NCBI GenBank assembly: GCA_009840005.1
Contig: VXOR01000002.1
Span: forward strand, 1 to 64,000
Length of the DNA stretch: 64,000 nt
Direction of reading: 5' to 3'
Source of the DNA: Gemmatimonadota bacterium
GTDB taxonomy: Bacteria > Latescibacterota > UBA2968 > UBA8231
Both the position numbers and the translations under genes were made by a program. Shown one piece after another: positions 34,261 to 43,241 of the stretch (within the stretch, counting starts at the first letter, position 1; each line of letters starts with the position of its first letter). Under the pieces are notes generated by a model. That model had not been told where the DNA came from and did no database searches. It was given only the letters and a program-made list of their open reading frames with translations.

Positions 34261-35418
34261 GTGAAAATCAAGGAAATCCGCGCCGCGCAAATCGCACTCA
34301 AGCCTCCCCAAAAGACAACCCCGCGCCCCGCCCAACGGCCCGACCACACCCTACACCGACCGCTCGATCGCTACGACCGCTTCCGCGCCGACCGCACCGG
34401 CACCCCACCGTGGCACCGCATCGCCTGCGTCGTGACGGCCGAGGACGGCACTTGGGGCCTCGGGCTGACCGCTCACTCGCCGCCCGTGTTGCCCATCATC
34501 AACGATCACTTCGCCTCCCTGCTCACCGGCGAAAACTGCATGGCCACGGAAAAGCTGTGGGATGTCATGGTGCGCTCCACCGCGCCCTTTGGCGGCCAAG
34601 GGCTGGCCAGCTACGCCATCAGCGCCGTAGATACCGCGCTGTGGGATCTCAAGGGCAAGCTGCTGCAAAAACCCGTGTACGAACTGCTCGGCGGCCCGCA
34701 AAAGGACAAAATTTTCTGCTATGCTTCTGGGTTTGAACAGGAGTGGTACATGGAGCTAGGCTTTAAGGCGACCAAGCTCTTTACCCCGTGGGGCGCGGCC
34801 GACGGCCTCGACGGCCTCAAAAAAATCGAAGAACTCGTAGCCTCCACGCGCCAGCTCATCGGCGAAGACATCGAGCTGTGCCTCGACTGCTGGCTGTCGC
34901 AGGACGTGGAGCACGTCGTTCGCCTCGCCGAGATGCTCCGCCCCTACCGCTTGAAGTGGATTGAAGACTACCTGCCCGCCGACGATTGGATCGGCTACGC
35001 CCAAGTGCGCCAGCGGCTTCCTTGGCAAACCCTCGCCTCGGGCGAGCACTGGTACTTGCCGCGCTCCTTTGCCCAAGCACTCGACGGCCGCTTCGTCGAT
35101 ATCCTGCAACCGGACGTGCTATGGGTTGGGGGCATAACGGCCGGAGTCAAAATCTGCCACCTCGCCGAGGCCGCGGGCGTCTCGGTCATCACCCACGGCG
35201 GCATGAACTACCCCTACGGCCAGCACCTTTCTTTTGCCATGCCCGCCATCGTCTGGGGCGAGCGCTCGGAAAGCGTGTCCCCGCCCGGGGTGCCGCTCCA
35301 CGAAATGGTCCTCTTGCCCGGCACGCCAGCCATCCAAGACGGCTACCTCGTGCCCAGCGACGCACCCGGCTTTGGCATTGAGGTGGATTTGCCGTGGCTC
35401 GAAGGAGTCGCGGTCTGA
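34261..35418 (+). CDS. Enolase-superfamily sugar-acid dehydratase, L-rhamnonate-dehydratase-like
   Basis: A 385-residue member of the mandelate racemase/muconate lactonising family, which abstracts a proton next to a carboxylate and eliminates water. Metal ligands are in LCLDCW, KWIEDYLPADD and ASGEHWYL, and DILQPDVLWVGGIT and VITHGGMNYPYGQHL follow. The DCWLSQDVEHVVRLAEMLRPYRLKWIEDYLP run is close to L-rhamnonate dehydratase as I know it. Translation starts at GTG, 10 nt after the uronate-isomerase-like gene, so the two likely act in one sugar-acid pathway. It converges on the FG-GAP gene. Confidence 0.82.
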   Translation: MKIKEIRAAQIALKPPQKTTPRPAQRPDHTLHRPLDRYDRFRADRTGTPPWHRIACVVTAEDGTWGLGLTAHSPPVLPIINDHFASLLTGENCMATEKLWDVMVRSTAPFGGQGLASYAISAVDTALWDLKGKLLQKPVYELLGGPQKDKIFCYASGFEQEWYMELGFKATKLFTPWGAADGLDGLKKIEELVASTRQLIGEDIELCLDCWLSQDVEHVVRLAEMLRPYRLKWIEDYLPADDWIGYAQVRQRLPWQTLASGEHWYLPRSFAQALDGRFVDILQPDVLWVGGITAGVKICHLAEAAGVSVITHGGMNYPYGQHLSFAMPAIVWGERSESVSPPGVPLHEMVLLPGTPAIQDGYLVPSDAPGFGIEVDLPWLEGVAV

Positions 35419-35427
35419 GGCTCAGCG

Positions 35428-37089
35428 TCATTCGCTCCCTTCTTCCTCCACGACCAAGTACTGGTTGATCCGCAGGTTCTTCAACACCTGCACGGCCCCG
35501 CTCGGCCAGCGCACCTGCAGCGAATCCACCCTTTCAATCTGGCCCAAACCGAAGTGGGCTCGCGGATCCTCGCTGGAGAGAAAACTACTGCCGCTGATAA
35601 TATCGCATACTTGCACTTTGCCACCGGCTGCCAAGAGCAAGCGGGCGCCGATCCCACCCCGATTGCTCTCTCTGCCGACCAACGCGATCCCCAGCCAGTT
35701 CTGCTTATTCCCCACATCGTTGCGCAAAAGCGTCGGGCGGTCGTCGAGATTGGTGACGAGCAGGTCCAGATCGCCGTCGTTGTCGTAGTCGGCAATCGCA
35801 CTCCCCCGACTCACCTTAGCCGCACCCAAGCTGTCGCCATAGCTGGGCAATAACAACTCGAAGCGACCGCCGCGATTGTCGAGGAGCTGGTTGGGTTGGG
35901 CATACGAGGTGCCGCTGCCCGCACGCTCTATCTGTGGATAAACATGGCCGTTGGCCACCAGCAGGTCTAGGTCGCCGTCGTTGTCGCGGTCGAAAAATCC
36001 AGTGCCAAAACCCACCAAGTGAAAACTGGTCCTGCCCAGACCCGCCGCGACGGACACATCGGCAAACAGACCTGCTCCCTCGTTGCGGTAGAGCGTATTG
36101 TAGTCGTCCTCAAAGTGCGTCGAGAAAATATCGGGGCGGCCGTCCCCGTCGTAATCGCCCCACGCCACGCCCATGCCGGCCTGTGCGTGGCCCATCGCCC
36201 CATACGCCACTTGGGCTTGTAGCCCCACCTCGGCGAAGGTCCCATCTCCCTCGTTGCGCCACAGGAAATTGGGCGTGGAGTCATTGGCCACATACAGATC
36301 GACATCTCCATCGTCTTCTACATCGACGAAGAGCACCCCAAAACCGTAGCCCGGCTCTGGATGCGCCAAGCCGGTCTCCTCAGTAACCTCCACAAAGGTC
36401 CCTCCATCGTTGCGGTAGAATGAGTCGGCCTCCGGTGCCAATCCCAGCGGTCCGACGAACACATCTACGCCTTTCCACTGGCTGCCCAACCGAGGGATTT
36501 TCTCGGGTTCGAACTCAGCGTAGCCAACCACGTACAGATCGACGTCCCCATCCCGGTCGTAGTCCCCAAATGCCGCACCCGTGCTCCAAGCGGCCCCAGC
36601 CGCCCCGGCCTCGCCTCCCACTTCGGCAAAACCCGCATCCCCCTCGTTGCGGTAGAGTATATTCGCGCGCAGGTTGGTGACGTAGAGATCCGCATCCCCG
36701 TCGTTGTCATAATCGGCACTGACAGCACCCATGCCCCAGCCTCGGCCCGCTGCGTTTAAGGAGTTGGCCACATCGACAAAACCGCTTTCCCCATCGTTGC
36801 GGTAGAGAGCATTGCCGCCTCCTTGTGCATCGTCCAGCGCGGCTCCGTTCACCCCGTAGAGATCCAAATCGCCGTCGCCGTCAAAGTCCAACCAAGCCGC
36901 ACCCCCTCCTTTGGCCTCGGCGATATAGCCTTTTTCCGCACTGCCGCCCGTGTGGACTTTCGTCAGGCCGATAGCTGCGCCTACCTCGACAAAGTGGGAC
37001 TGTTCAGACGCCCTAGGCTCCGAATCGAGCGGCTGCTCTTCTAAAGGTGAGCAAGCCAGCAAAAGCAAGAACAAAATGCACGCCTTCAT
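35428..37089 (-). CDS. CRTAC1-type FG-GAP/VCBS repeat lipoprotein with ASPIC/UnbV domain
   Basis: A 553-residue exported protein. A lipoprotein signal (FLLLLACSP, Cys13) is followed by about seven beta-propeller repeats of the VCBS/FG-GAP type, each with a calcium-binding D-x-D-x-D-G-D-x-D-L loop (for example DFDGDGDLDLYGVN, DYDNDGDADLYVTN). The C-terminal ASPIC/UnbV domain (about 470-553) contains ERVDSLQVRWPSG. Such proteins are surface or periplasmic adhesion or carbohydrate-binding proteins of unknown detail. Its ATG overlaps the stop of the upstream TPR lipoprotein (ATGA), a pairing seen repeatedly in heterotrophic environmental bacteria. The partner ligand is unknown. Confidence 0.85.
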   Translation of the reverse strand: MKACILFLLLLACSPLEEQPLDSEPRASEQSHFVEVGAAIGLTKVHTGGSAEKGYIAEAKGGGAAWLDFDGDGDLDLYGVNGAALDDAQGGGNALYRNDGESGFVDVANSLNAAGRGWGMGAVSADYDNDGDADLYVTNLRANILYRNEGDAGFAEVGGEAGAAGAAWSTGAAFGDYDRDGDVDLYVVGYAEFEPEKIPRLGSQWKGVDVFVGPLGLAPEADSFYRNDGGTFVEVTEETGLAHPEPGYGFGVLFVDVEDDGDVDLYVANDSTPNFLWRNEGDGTFAEVGLQAQVAYGAMGHAQAGMGVAWGDYDGDGRPDIFSTHFEDDYNTLYRNEGAGLFADVSVAAGLGRTSFHLVGFGTGFFDRDNDGDLDLLVANGHVYPQIERAGSGTSYAQPNQLLDNRGGRFELLLPSYGDSLGAAKVSRGSAIADYDNDGDLDLLVTNLDDRPTLLRNDVGNKQNWLGIALVGRESNRGGIGARLLLAAGGKVQVCDIISGSSFLSSEDPRAHFGLGQIERVDSLQVRWPSGAVQVLKNLRINQYLVVEEEGSE

Positions 37090-38030
37090 GGCTCTTTACT
37101 TAGCTGTTTCAATTTTTCCCGAGCCTTGGCATGGTCTGGATCGAGCCCTAGGGCTTCCTGCAGGGCCTTTCGCGCCTCGTCTATGGCCCCGCGCTCGGCA
37201 TATAACGCGCCTTGCTTGAAATGCCGCTGGGCCGCGCTCAGGCGCTGGAAGGTGCTCAAGACTTCCGCTCGTTCGTCCGGCTGGCCGCTGAGCAAATACA
37301 CTTGGCTCAACAGATAGAGCGCATGAGTATTGCGCGGTTCGAGTTCGAGGGCGCTTCTGAGCACTTCGGCGGCCTGCGGGTATTGGCCCTGCTGCATATA
37401 GACCTGGCCCAGTTCCCATAGGATGTCCGCGCGTCGGCTGTCTAACTCACTCGCCCGTCTATATCCTTGCTCGGCTTCCTCCGGGCGGTTGCTTGAGGCC
37501 AGCAGTCCAGCACGCAGGAAATGAGCATCTACGTGCGTCGAATCCACGCGGATTGCCGCGGCAAACGCCGCGAGCGCCTCCTCGACCTCACCTAGGGCTT
37601 GGCGGGCCTCTCCGAGACGGAAATGATATTCGGCGCGGTCTGGTGCCAAGGCCGCCGCCTTCTCAAAGTGTTCGGCTGCATCGCGCTGGCGCTGTTCAAC
37701 CCCCAAGGCAATCCCCAAGGCAAAATGCGCGCCTGGATTTTCCGGTGCCAATGTCACGGCGCGCTCAAAGGCCGCAATGGCCTCGGCGTACTCCTTCAGG
37801 TGCGTATGCGCCACGCCCATATTGTAGTGGACTTCCATGCTCGCCGAGTCTTTCTCGGCAGCCCGCTGTAAAAGGATCAGCGCTTCCTCAGTCCGGCCCT
37901 GTTGCAACAAGCGGAACCCCTCGGCGCTCTCCTGGCTTATGTTGGCACGGTCCCCTGGTCCTACAGTCGGCTTTTCGCCGCTATCGCAGGCCGCCAGCAA
38001 CCCAATAATTAGCCAAAACTCTAGACGCAT
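37086..38030 (-). CDS. TPR-repeat lipoprotein
   Basis: A 314-residue lipoprotein. The signal ends in LLAAC (Cys15-16 region), followed by about eight tetratricopeptide repeats, for instance SMEVHYNMGVAHTHLKEYAEAIAAFERAVTLAPENPGAHFALG. Tetratricopeptide repeats mediate protein-protein contacts. ATG at 38030 is chosen; GTG two codons upstream is possible, and neither has a strong ribosome site. It overlaps the FG-GAP lipoprotein gene by 4 nt, so the two probably form one complex at the cell surface or periplasm. Confidence 0.85.
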   Translation of the reverse strand: MRLEFWLIIGLLAACDSGEKPTVGPGDRANISQESAEGFRLLQQGRTEEALILLQRAAEKDSASMEVHYNMGVAHTHLKEYAEAIAAFERAVTLAPENPGAHFALGIALGVEQRQRDAAEHFEKAAALAPDRAEYHFRLGEARQALGEVEEALAAFAAAIRVDSTHVDAHFLRAGLLASSNRPEEAEQGYRRASELDSRRADILWELGQVYMQQGQYPQAAEVLRSALELEPRNTHALYLLSQVYLLSGQPDERAEVLSTFQRLSAAQRHFKQGALYAERGAIDEARKALQEALGLDPDHAKAREKLKQLSKEP

Positions 38031-38117
38031 CGGCACTTACTTGACGCTCGATTTAGACAAATCTATTATCCCTTCGCCTTTTCCCACCCTGCTCAAGGAA
38101 GTCAAAGAGATCTACCT

Positions 38118-39572
38118 ATGGCCAGAAATCTACTATTCATCACCACGGACCAACAGCGTTGGGACAGCCTACCGTGCTACGGCCTCGACTTCATGCAGAC
38201 GCCCGCCCTCGACCGCTTGGCCGCAGAGGGCATGGTCTTTGAAAACTACAGCGTCTCCTCTCCGGTCTGCGTACCCTGCCGAGCCTCCTTTCTCAGCGGC
38301 CAGTACGCCTCGACCACCGGCGTACTCGACAACGGCGGCTGGCTCCACCCGTCCGTACCAACGTGGCCATCGCGACTGGGGGACACGGGGCGACGCACCG
38401 TTGGCATCGGCAAGATGCACTTCAGTCCCTGGGACGATTTGGGCGGCTTTGACAAGCGCATTATCGCCGAAGACAAGCGCCACGTGTACTTGCCCGACGA
38501 CCACGTCCACTTCCTCAAAGCCCACGGAATGGACCGGCCGCATCCAGTGGCTCTGCCCCAGTATTTCGAGAGCCTAGGTGCGCCGATCACCCCCCGACCT
38601 AAGCGCTTCCACGTCGATGGCTTCATTGGCGACCAAGCCGCAGAGTGGCTAGCGGGGCACGGAGCCGAGCCGTTCGCTGCATGGGTGAGTTTTGCCGGGC
38701 CGCACGACCCGTACGACCCCCCCGAAGAAATGGCCGACCTCTACTACGACGCTCCCATCCCCGAACCCATCGGTTCCGCAGAGGAGCTGGCGACCAAACC
38801 TCCCGCCCAACGTCACAGCCAGAATTCGCTCGGCAACTCCATGTTCCGCATCGACCCCTCGCTCGCCACCCCCGAGCAGTATCGACGCTGGCGAGCACAC
38901 TACTACGCCAATATCACCCTCATCGACGAGGGCATTGGCAAGATGCTCCAAGCCTTGGAGGCGGCCGGCACCCTCGACGACACCCTCATCATCTTCACCT
39001 CCGACCACGGCGACGCCCTCGGCGACCACGGCCTTAGCTACAAGGGCTTTTTCTACGACTCCATGGTACACGTGCCGCTGATTATGCGCGGTCCAGGCGT
39101 GCCGACCGGGCAACGCAGTCCAGCCCTAGTCAGCACCCTAGACTTGGTGCCTTTGTTCTACCGCGTCTGCGATGCGGAATTGCCTCCTACGCTGCAAGGC
39201 GAGGACATCGCGCCGCTGTTTGACAATCCCACCGGCTCCATCCGCAACGCCGTCTTCAGCGAAATTCAGACGCGGATCATGGTATTGACCAAAGAGCACA
39301 AGTACGTCCACTACGCCGATGGCTCGACCGAACTCTACGATGTAGTGGCCGATCCCCACGAGTTGAAAAACCTAGCCGGCGACCCTCAGTATCGGGAGGT
39401 CGAGCACCACCTGCGCGGCCTGCTCGCCGAGCACTGGCTCGGCAATCTGCCCTATCAGTCCAAAGTCCACAGCCAACCCCAGTACCGAGTGCGCGCCGTG
39501 CTCGAAAGAGAATACCGCGCATTTCGCCAAGCGGGCGGACGGCCTGAAGACGCGCCAGCCCCGAGCTTCTAG
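38118..39572 (+). CDS. Sulfatase (arylsulfatase family, formylglycine-dependent)
   Basis: A 484-residue sulfatase. The metal-binding TDQQRWD (Asp11) precedes the signature C-x-P-x-R at Cys51-Val-Pro-Cys-Arg55, in which Cys51 would be converted to formylglycine. VGIGKMHFSP supplies catalytic Lys/His, and IIFTSDHGDALGDHG the second metal-binding half. It has no signal peptide, so it is probably cytoplasmic or periplasmic by another route. It would remove sulfate esters from sugars or similar compounds, in keeping with neighbouring sugar-acid genes. A sulfatase-maturing enzyme is not in the window. It converges on the enolase-superfamily gene 18 nt away. Confidence 0.9.
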   Translation: MARNLLFITTDQQRWDSLPCYGLDFMQTPALDRLAAEGMVFENYSVSSPVCVPCRASFLSGQYASTTGVLDNGGWLHPSVPTWPSRLGDTGRRTVGIGKMHFSPWDDLGGFDKRIIAEDKRHVYLPDDHVHFLKAHGMDRPHPVALPQYFESLGAPITPRPKRFHVDGFIGDQAAEWLAGHGAEPFAAWVSFAGPHDPYDPPEEMADLYYDAPIPEPIGSAEELATKPPAQRHSQNSLGNSMFRIDPSLATPEQYRRWRAHYYANITLIDEGIGKMLQALEAAGTLDDTLIIFTSDHGDALGDHGLSYKGFFYDSMVHVPLIMRGPGVPTGQRSPALVSTLDLVPLFYRVCDAELPPTLQGEDIAPLFDNPTGSIRNAVFSEIQTRIMVLTKEHKYVHYADGSTELYDVVADPHELKNLAGDPQYREVEHHLRGLLAEHWLGNLPYQSKVHSQPQYRVRAVLEREYRAFRQAGGRPEDAPAPSF

Positions 39573-39590
39573 CAGCGGTTCTATAGAGAA

Positions 39591-40748
39591 TTATCGGGTC
39601 TGTCCCATAGCCCTTGCGAGGGTACTGGTCTCCGTTTTGGGCGGATGCTCAGCGATGCGCTCTTCGACAATATCGCAGCCAAAACCCGGGCGGTCCGACA
39701 GCTCGATACAGCCGTCCTCAATGGCGATCGGATCGGTCGCGATGTCGTTGCGCCAAGGCACATCGTCGTGCTCGTACTCGAGAATCTTAAAATTCTCGCA
39801 AGTGGCGCACAGGTGGGCGGCCTGCAATCCTCCCAGCACGCCGTGGGAGTTGTGCGGCGCAAAGAGGATATCATAGGTATTGGCGTAGTCGGCTACCTTT
39901 TTGCCCATAGTGATCCCATTCCACACCGTATCGGGCATGATGATATCGAGCGCGTGCTCCTCCAGATAGGGCTTAAAACCCTGGGTCCGGTACAAACTCT
40001 CGCCAATGCAAATGGGCGTTGATGTCGATTCCCGGACGGACTTCAGCGCCCGCGGGTCGAGGGTTTCGGCTTCGAGCCAGAGCATATTGAAGGGCTCGAG
40101 CGCCTTGGCCAGTTTGGAAATCCCCGCCATCTTGAAGGCAAAGGCCACGTCGAGAGCTATGCTGCACTCCGGCCCTAGGGCCTCCTGCCAAGCGCCGATC
40201 CACTCGACTATCTTCCCGAGCGTACCCGGAGTGATATCGCCGCGGTCTTCCGGGGTCAGCGGATAGTTGACTTTGACGTCGCGGAATCCCAGGCTCTTTA
40301 CATAGGCGGCACAGGCCGGGATATCGGCAGGCGATTTGACTGGTGGGACCTCTGGATTTTGCGGTTCCGCCCGCCCGCAGTGGGTGTAATAAGTCCGGAT
40401 CCGGGTTTGGAATGCGCCACCGAACAATTCGTAAACCGGTACTCCAAGCGCCTTGCCCTTAATGTCGAGCAACGCCGCGTCAATGGCCGAAATGGCCTGA
40501 TGCGCTGCACCGCCCAACTGCCGCTGGGTCGCCCGGTAGAGATCGAACTGGATTTTCTCGGTCTGGAACGGATTGCGGCCCATGACCAGCGACCCCAGAT
40601 AGGTGATCGCCGCTCGCAAAATAGCCTCCGAGCGGACGCAATTGCATTCCGCATAACCGGTAATGCCTTCGTCTGTCCCAACCTTGACGAAATTCAGCGT
40701 GCGCCAGCCACCCTCACAGGAAAAGACGTCGATAGAGGTAATTTTCAT
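39591..40748 (-). CDS. Mandelate racemase/muconate lactonising (enolase superfamily) enzyme
   Basis: A 385-residue enzyme. Likely general-base DVKVNYPL, metal ligands in SIALDVAFAF, LWLEAETLD and ICIGESLY, and the His-bearing APHNSHGVLGGL near the end together fit an acid-sugar dehydratase of the galactonate-dehydratase-like group. ATG at 40748 has GGAG 7 nt upstream; the longer start is rejected because it overlaps the PHP gene. It is the last gene of a five-gene cluster (binding protein, two permeases, PHP-domain protein, this enzyme), so its substrate is probably the imported sugar acid. It is a different subgroup from the enzyme at 34261. Confidence 0.82.
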   Translation of the reverse strand: MKITSIDVFSCEGGWRTLNFVKVGTDEGITGYAECNCVRSEAILRAAITYLGSLVMGRNPFQTEKIQFDLYRATQRQLGGAAHQAISAIDAALLDIKGKALGVPVYELFGGAFQTRIRTYYTHCGRAEPQNPEVPPVKSPADIPACAAYVKSLGFRDVKVNYPLTPEDRGDITPGTLGKIVEWIGAWQEALGPECSIALDVAFAFKMAGISKLAKALEPFNMLWLEAETLDPRALKSVRESTSTPICIGESLYRTQGFKPYLEEHALDIIMPDTVWNGITMGKKVADYANTYDILFAPHNSHGVLGGLQAAHLCATCENFKILEYEHDDVPWRNDIATDPIAIEDGCIELSDRPGFGCDIVEERIAEHPPKTETSTLARAMGQTR

Positions 40749-40765
40749 GGAATGCTCCGTTCTCG

Positions 40766-42274
40766 TCATTCCTCAAACCAAATGGGACTGCTCCAAGCCA
40801 ATTGGCCGTTCTCTTGGGTGACGCGCAGATAGTAATAGGCCGGCGTCTCGCTCCGGTCGATGAAGTGGCCTTGTAGGGCGTAGAGCACCTCGGGCAAGGC
40901 TCGGTGGGCCACGATCCAAGTCGGTAGCCCATCTACGCGCCAACCCCTACGCCCCTGCAAAAGTTCGCCGATGCTGAAGCTAGCCCGGGAACCGCCGAGT
41001 TTACCCGTGAGCGACCAGTCGGTGGCCGTGGCTAGCAGGCTCTTGCTAGTGCGGCAGTCGAATTCGAGTTCGATTCGCGTCTCTTGTGTCCCCTCCACCT
41101 CCACGCACAGGGCGTCGTTGGCCCTTGGCGCAGTGGAGCCATTGCGCGTGGTGAAGACAGAACCGCGCGAGGTATGGGACTGCCAAGCGCACTGCCTCTC
41201 ATCCCATTCGAGGACGCGCTTGCGCCGCACTTCGTCAAAGGGATCAGAGCTAAAGCAGGGCACGATCTGCAAAAGCCGTCCTCCCGCAACCCGCAGTTGC
41301 CCCTGCCAGTCATAGACTTGGTATCCCTTCATCGGCCCCCAGCCCCACTCAAAGCGCAGGCGATAGGGCTGCGGCTGTCCGGTCCGCGGTGCGCTGTAGT
41401 CGGGCACCTCTATGTGCACTGGCAAATTGTCGCGCACGACTTCCACGCTTTTGATCACATCCCACCCCTCGACCCGGTAGTCCAGCCTGCGCTCTGCTGG
41501 CCCACTCACCACCTCGCCCATCCAGGCCTCTCCAGCGCGAAAACACACCTCGATCCGATCTCCGGTGACGGCTGTGGTGCGCCGCTTCTGCAAGGCGTCA
41601 AAGAGCGCAGCGCGGCTATTCTCCTTGGCCCAAATCCCCGTCAGTCCCAACCCGTACCCCCCTGGGTAGCCATCGTGGTTATCGGTGCCGGCCACAAGGC
41701 CAAACCGCTTGCCTAGCGCCAAGCCGTGTTGTACGGTGTATTGATATCCAGCCGGACCGCCGCTGTGCCCCAGCATGGGATAGAGGCCACTGTCGCGCTC
41801 CGACGAGCCGTGCTCGGAGAAAATTTCCACTACCGGCGACAATGCCTCGTCAAAGCCCTCCCAGTCCACCCCGCGCTCATAGGCCGTGTGATGGGGCACC
41901 AAGATGGCCTGCCTATTCCTGAAGTGGTCCTGCAAATCAGCCAAACTCCGCGCACAGTACATCGACTCCATATCCTCGGCGCTGAGTACGTGTAGATGCC
42001 CCCAAGCCGAGGAGTGCCACTCGTAGGCCGGAAAACAGGTAAACTCGCCCGGTCGGTTGTTTTCGCTGGCAGCCCGGCGGATCCGCTCCCAATTGGCGAC
42101 CACTACTGGGTAGCCGTCCGGCACACCGCCGTCGGCGTGTAGCCCGTGCGGGGTGAATGCGTAGAAGTCGAGGTGTGAGCGGGCGATCTCATAGCTGCGC
42201 TCGAGACTGCCCTGGGCATAGCCGAGTTCGTTGTGATTGTGCAACTCGCCCCAGTACAGGTTCAAATCCGGCAT
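40766..42274 (-). CDS. DUF3604-like PHP-domain metal-dependent hydrolase
   Basis: A 502-residue protein. The N-terminal PHP-type metallohydrolase domain carries WGELHNHNELGYAQG, LDFYAFTPHG, AYEWHSSAWGHLHVL, LVPHHTAY and VAGTDNHDGYPGG, the successive His and Asp metal ligands. The C-terminal half is beta-rich, with a hint of a DUF3604 accessory domain. PHP domains act as phosphoesterases or other hydrolases; the reaction here is unknown. ATG at 42274 follows AAGGA by 8 nt. Its position between the permease and the dehydratase genes suggests it processes the imported compound. Confidence 0.75.
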   Translation of the reverse strand: MPDLNLYWGELHNHNELGYAQGSLERSYEIARSHLDFYAFTPHGLHADGGVPDGYPVVVANWERIRRAASENNRPGEFTCFPAYEWHSSAWGHLHVLSAEDMESMYCARSLADLQDHFRNRQAILVPHHTAYERGVDWEGFDEALSPVVEIFSEHGSSERDSGLYPMLGHSGGPAGYQYTVQHGLALGKRFGLVAGTDNHDGYPGGYGLGLTGIWAKENSRAALFDALQKRRTTAVTGDRIEVCFRAGEAWMGEVVSGPAERRLDYRVEGWDVIKSVEVVRDNLPVHIEVPDYSAPRTGQPQPYRLRFEWGWGPMKGYQVYDWQGQLRVAGGRLLQIVPCFSSDPFDEVRRKRVLEWDERQCAWQSHTSRGSVFTTRNGSTAPRANDALCVEVEGTQETRIELEFDCRTSKSLLATATDWSLTGKLGGSRASFSIGELLQGRRGWRVDGLPTWIVAHRALPEVLYALQGHFIDRSETPAYYYLRVTQENGQLAWSSPIWFEE

Positions 42275-42301
42275 ACTAGTTTCCTTCCGTCCTTTCGCCA
42301 A

Positions 42302-43240
42302 TTACCCCTTGACTGACCCAAGCTGGATGCCGCTGATGAACCAGCGCTGGCAGAGCACAAAGACGGCGATCATGGGAATGAGCATCAGCACCGTGCCAGC
42401 GCAGATCAGCCCGTAGTTATTGCTGTACAGATCCGAAAGCTTAGCCAAGCCCACCGACAGCACCATCATCGAATCCGAGTCGATCATGATTAAAGGCCAT
42501 AAAAAGGCGCGCCAGCGCCCTAGGAACGTGAAAATGGCTAGCGCGGCCAGCGCCGGCTTGGCGAGTGGCAGAATCACGTGCCGGAACACCCCCCAAGGCG
42601 AGCAGCCGTCAATATAGGCGGCCTCTTCAATCTCGTGCGATATGCCCAACAGAAATTGTCTGAGCATGAAGGTGCCATAGGCGCTAAAGCAGCCCGGGGC
42701 GATCAGCGCGAAAAAGCTGTCCAGCCCCACGGGACGCCCCACGTAGTGATGGCGAAAATAGACGAATCCGCCGAACGCCTCCGTGCCAAAGACCATGTTC
42801 AGCCATTCTGGTATTTTCTTCATCAACACGAACTGCGGGATCATCAGCACGTCGGACGGAATCATCATCGTCGCCAAGTAGCCCAAAAAAACTAGATCGC
42901 GCCCCCGGAACTGGAGCCGCGCAAAGGCATAGGCCGCCATGACGCTAGTGGCCACCTGCACCAGCGTCACAGCACAGGCGATAAAAAGCGAGTTGAGGTA
43001 GTAGCGCAGAAAGGAGAACGCCTCCACTACCCCCACGTAGTTGTCCAAAGTCCAGCGCGGCGGAATCCAACCCAAGGTCACATCGACGTTGTATTTGAAC
43101 GAAGTCAGCACGGTCCACAGCAAGGGCAATACCATGCCGCTGAGCAGAAAGAGCAGCGCCACATACGTGAAGGTTCCGGCTTGGTCCCGCCGCGGCCCTC
43201 GACTTTTATCGACGCCAATGTCTGCGCGTTCGTCCGCCAT
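42302..43240 (-). CDS. Carbohydrate ABC transporter permease (CUT1, MalG-like)
   Basis: A 312-residue inner-membrane permease with six hydrophobic segments and the cytoplasmic EAA loop (EEAAYIDGCSPWGVFRHVILPLAKP), which docks the ATPase. It is the MalG-type half of a CUT1 sugar transporter and follows the MalF-type gene by 1 nt. An unusual insertion of about 30 residues (FGTEAFGGFVYFRHHYVGRPVGLD) lies before the fourth helix. ATG at 43240 is chosen over an earlier start because it sits immediately after the previous stop (TGAG-ATG). No ATPase gene is nearby, so a shared MsmK-type ATPase is likely used. Confidence 0.9.
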   Translation of the reverse strand: MADERADIGVDKSRGPRRDQAGTFTYVALLFLLSGMVLPLLWTVLTSFKYNVDVTLGWIPPRWTLDNYVGVVEAFSFLRYYLNSLFIACAVTLVQVATSVMAAYAFARLQFRGRDLVFLGYLATMMIPSDVLMIPQFVLMKKIPEWLNMVFGTEAFGGFVYFRHHYVGRPVGLDSFFALIAPGCFSAYGTFMLRQFLLGISHEIEEAAYIDGCSPWGVFRHVILPLAKPALAALAIFTFLGRWRAFLWPLIMIDSDSMMVLSVGLAKLSDLYSNNYGLICAGTVLMLIPMIAVFVLCQRWFISGIQLGSVKG

Positions 43241-43241
43241 C

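Noticed and set aside
33200..34264. Arginine- and proline-rich open frame (354 codons) overlapping the amidohydrolase
   Set aside because: Composition is typical of an out-of-frame reading of GC-rich coding DNA, and the amidohydrolase frame is clearly the real one.
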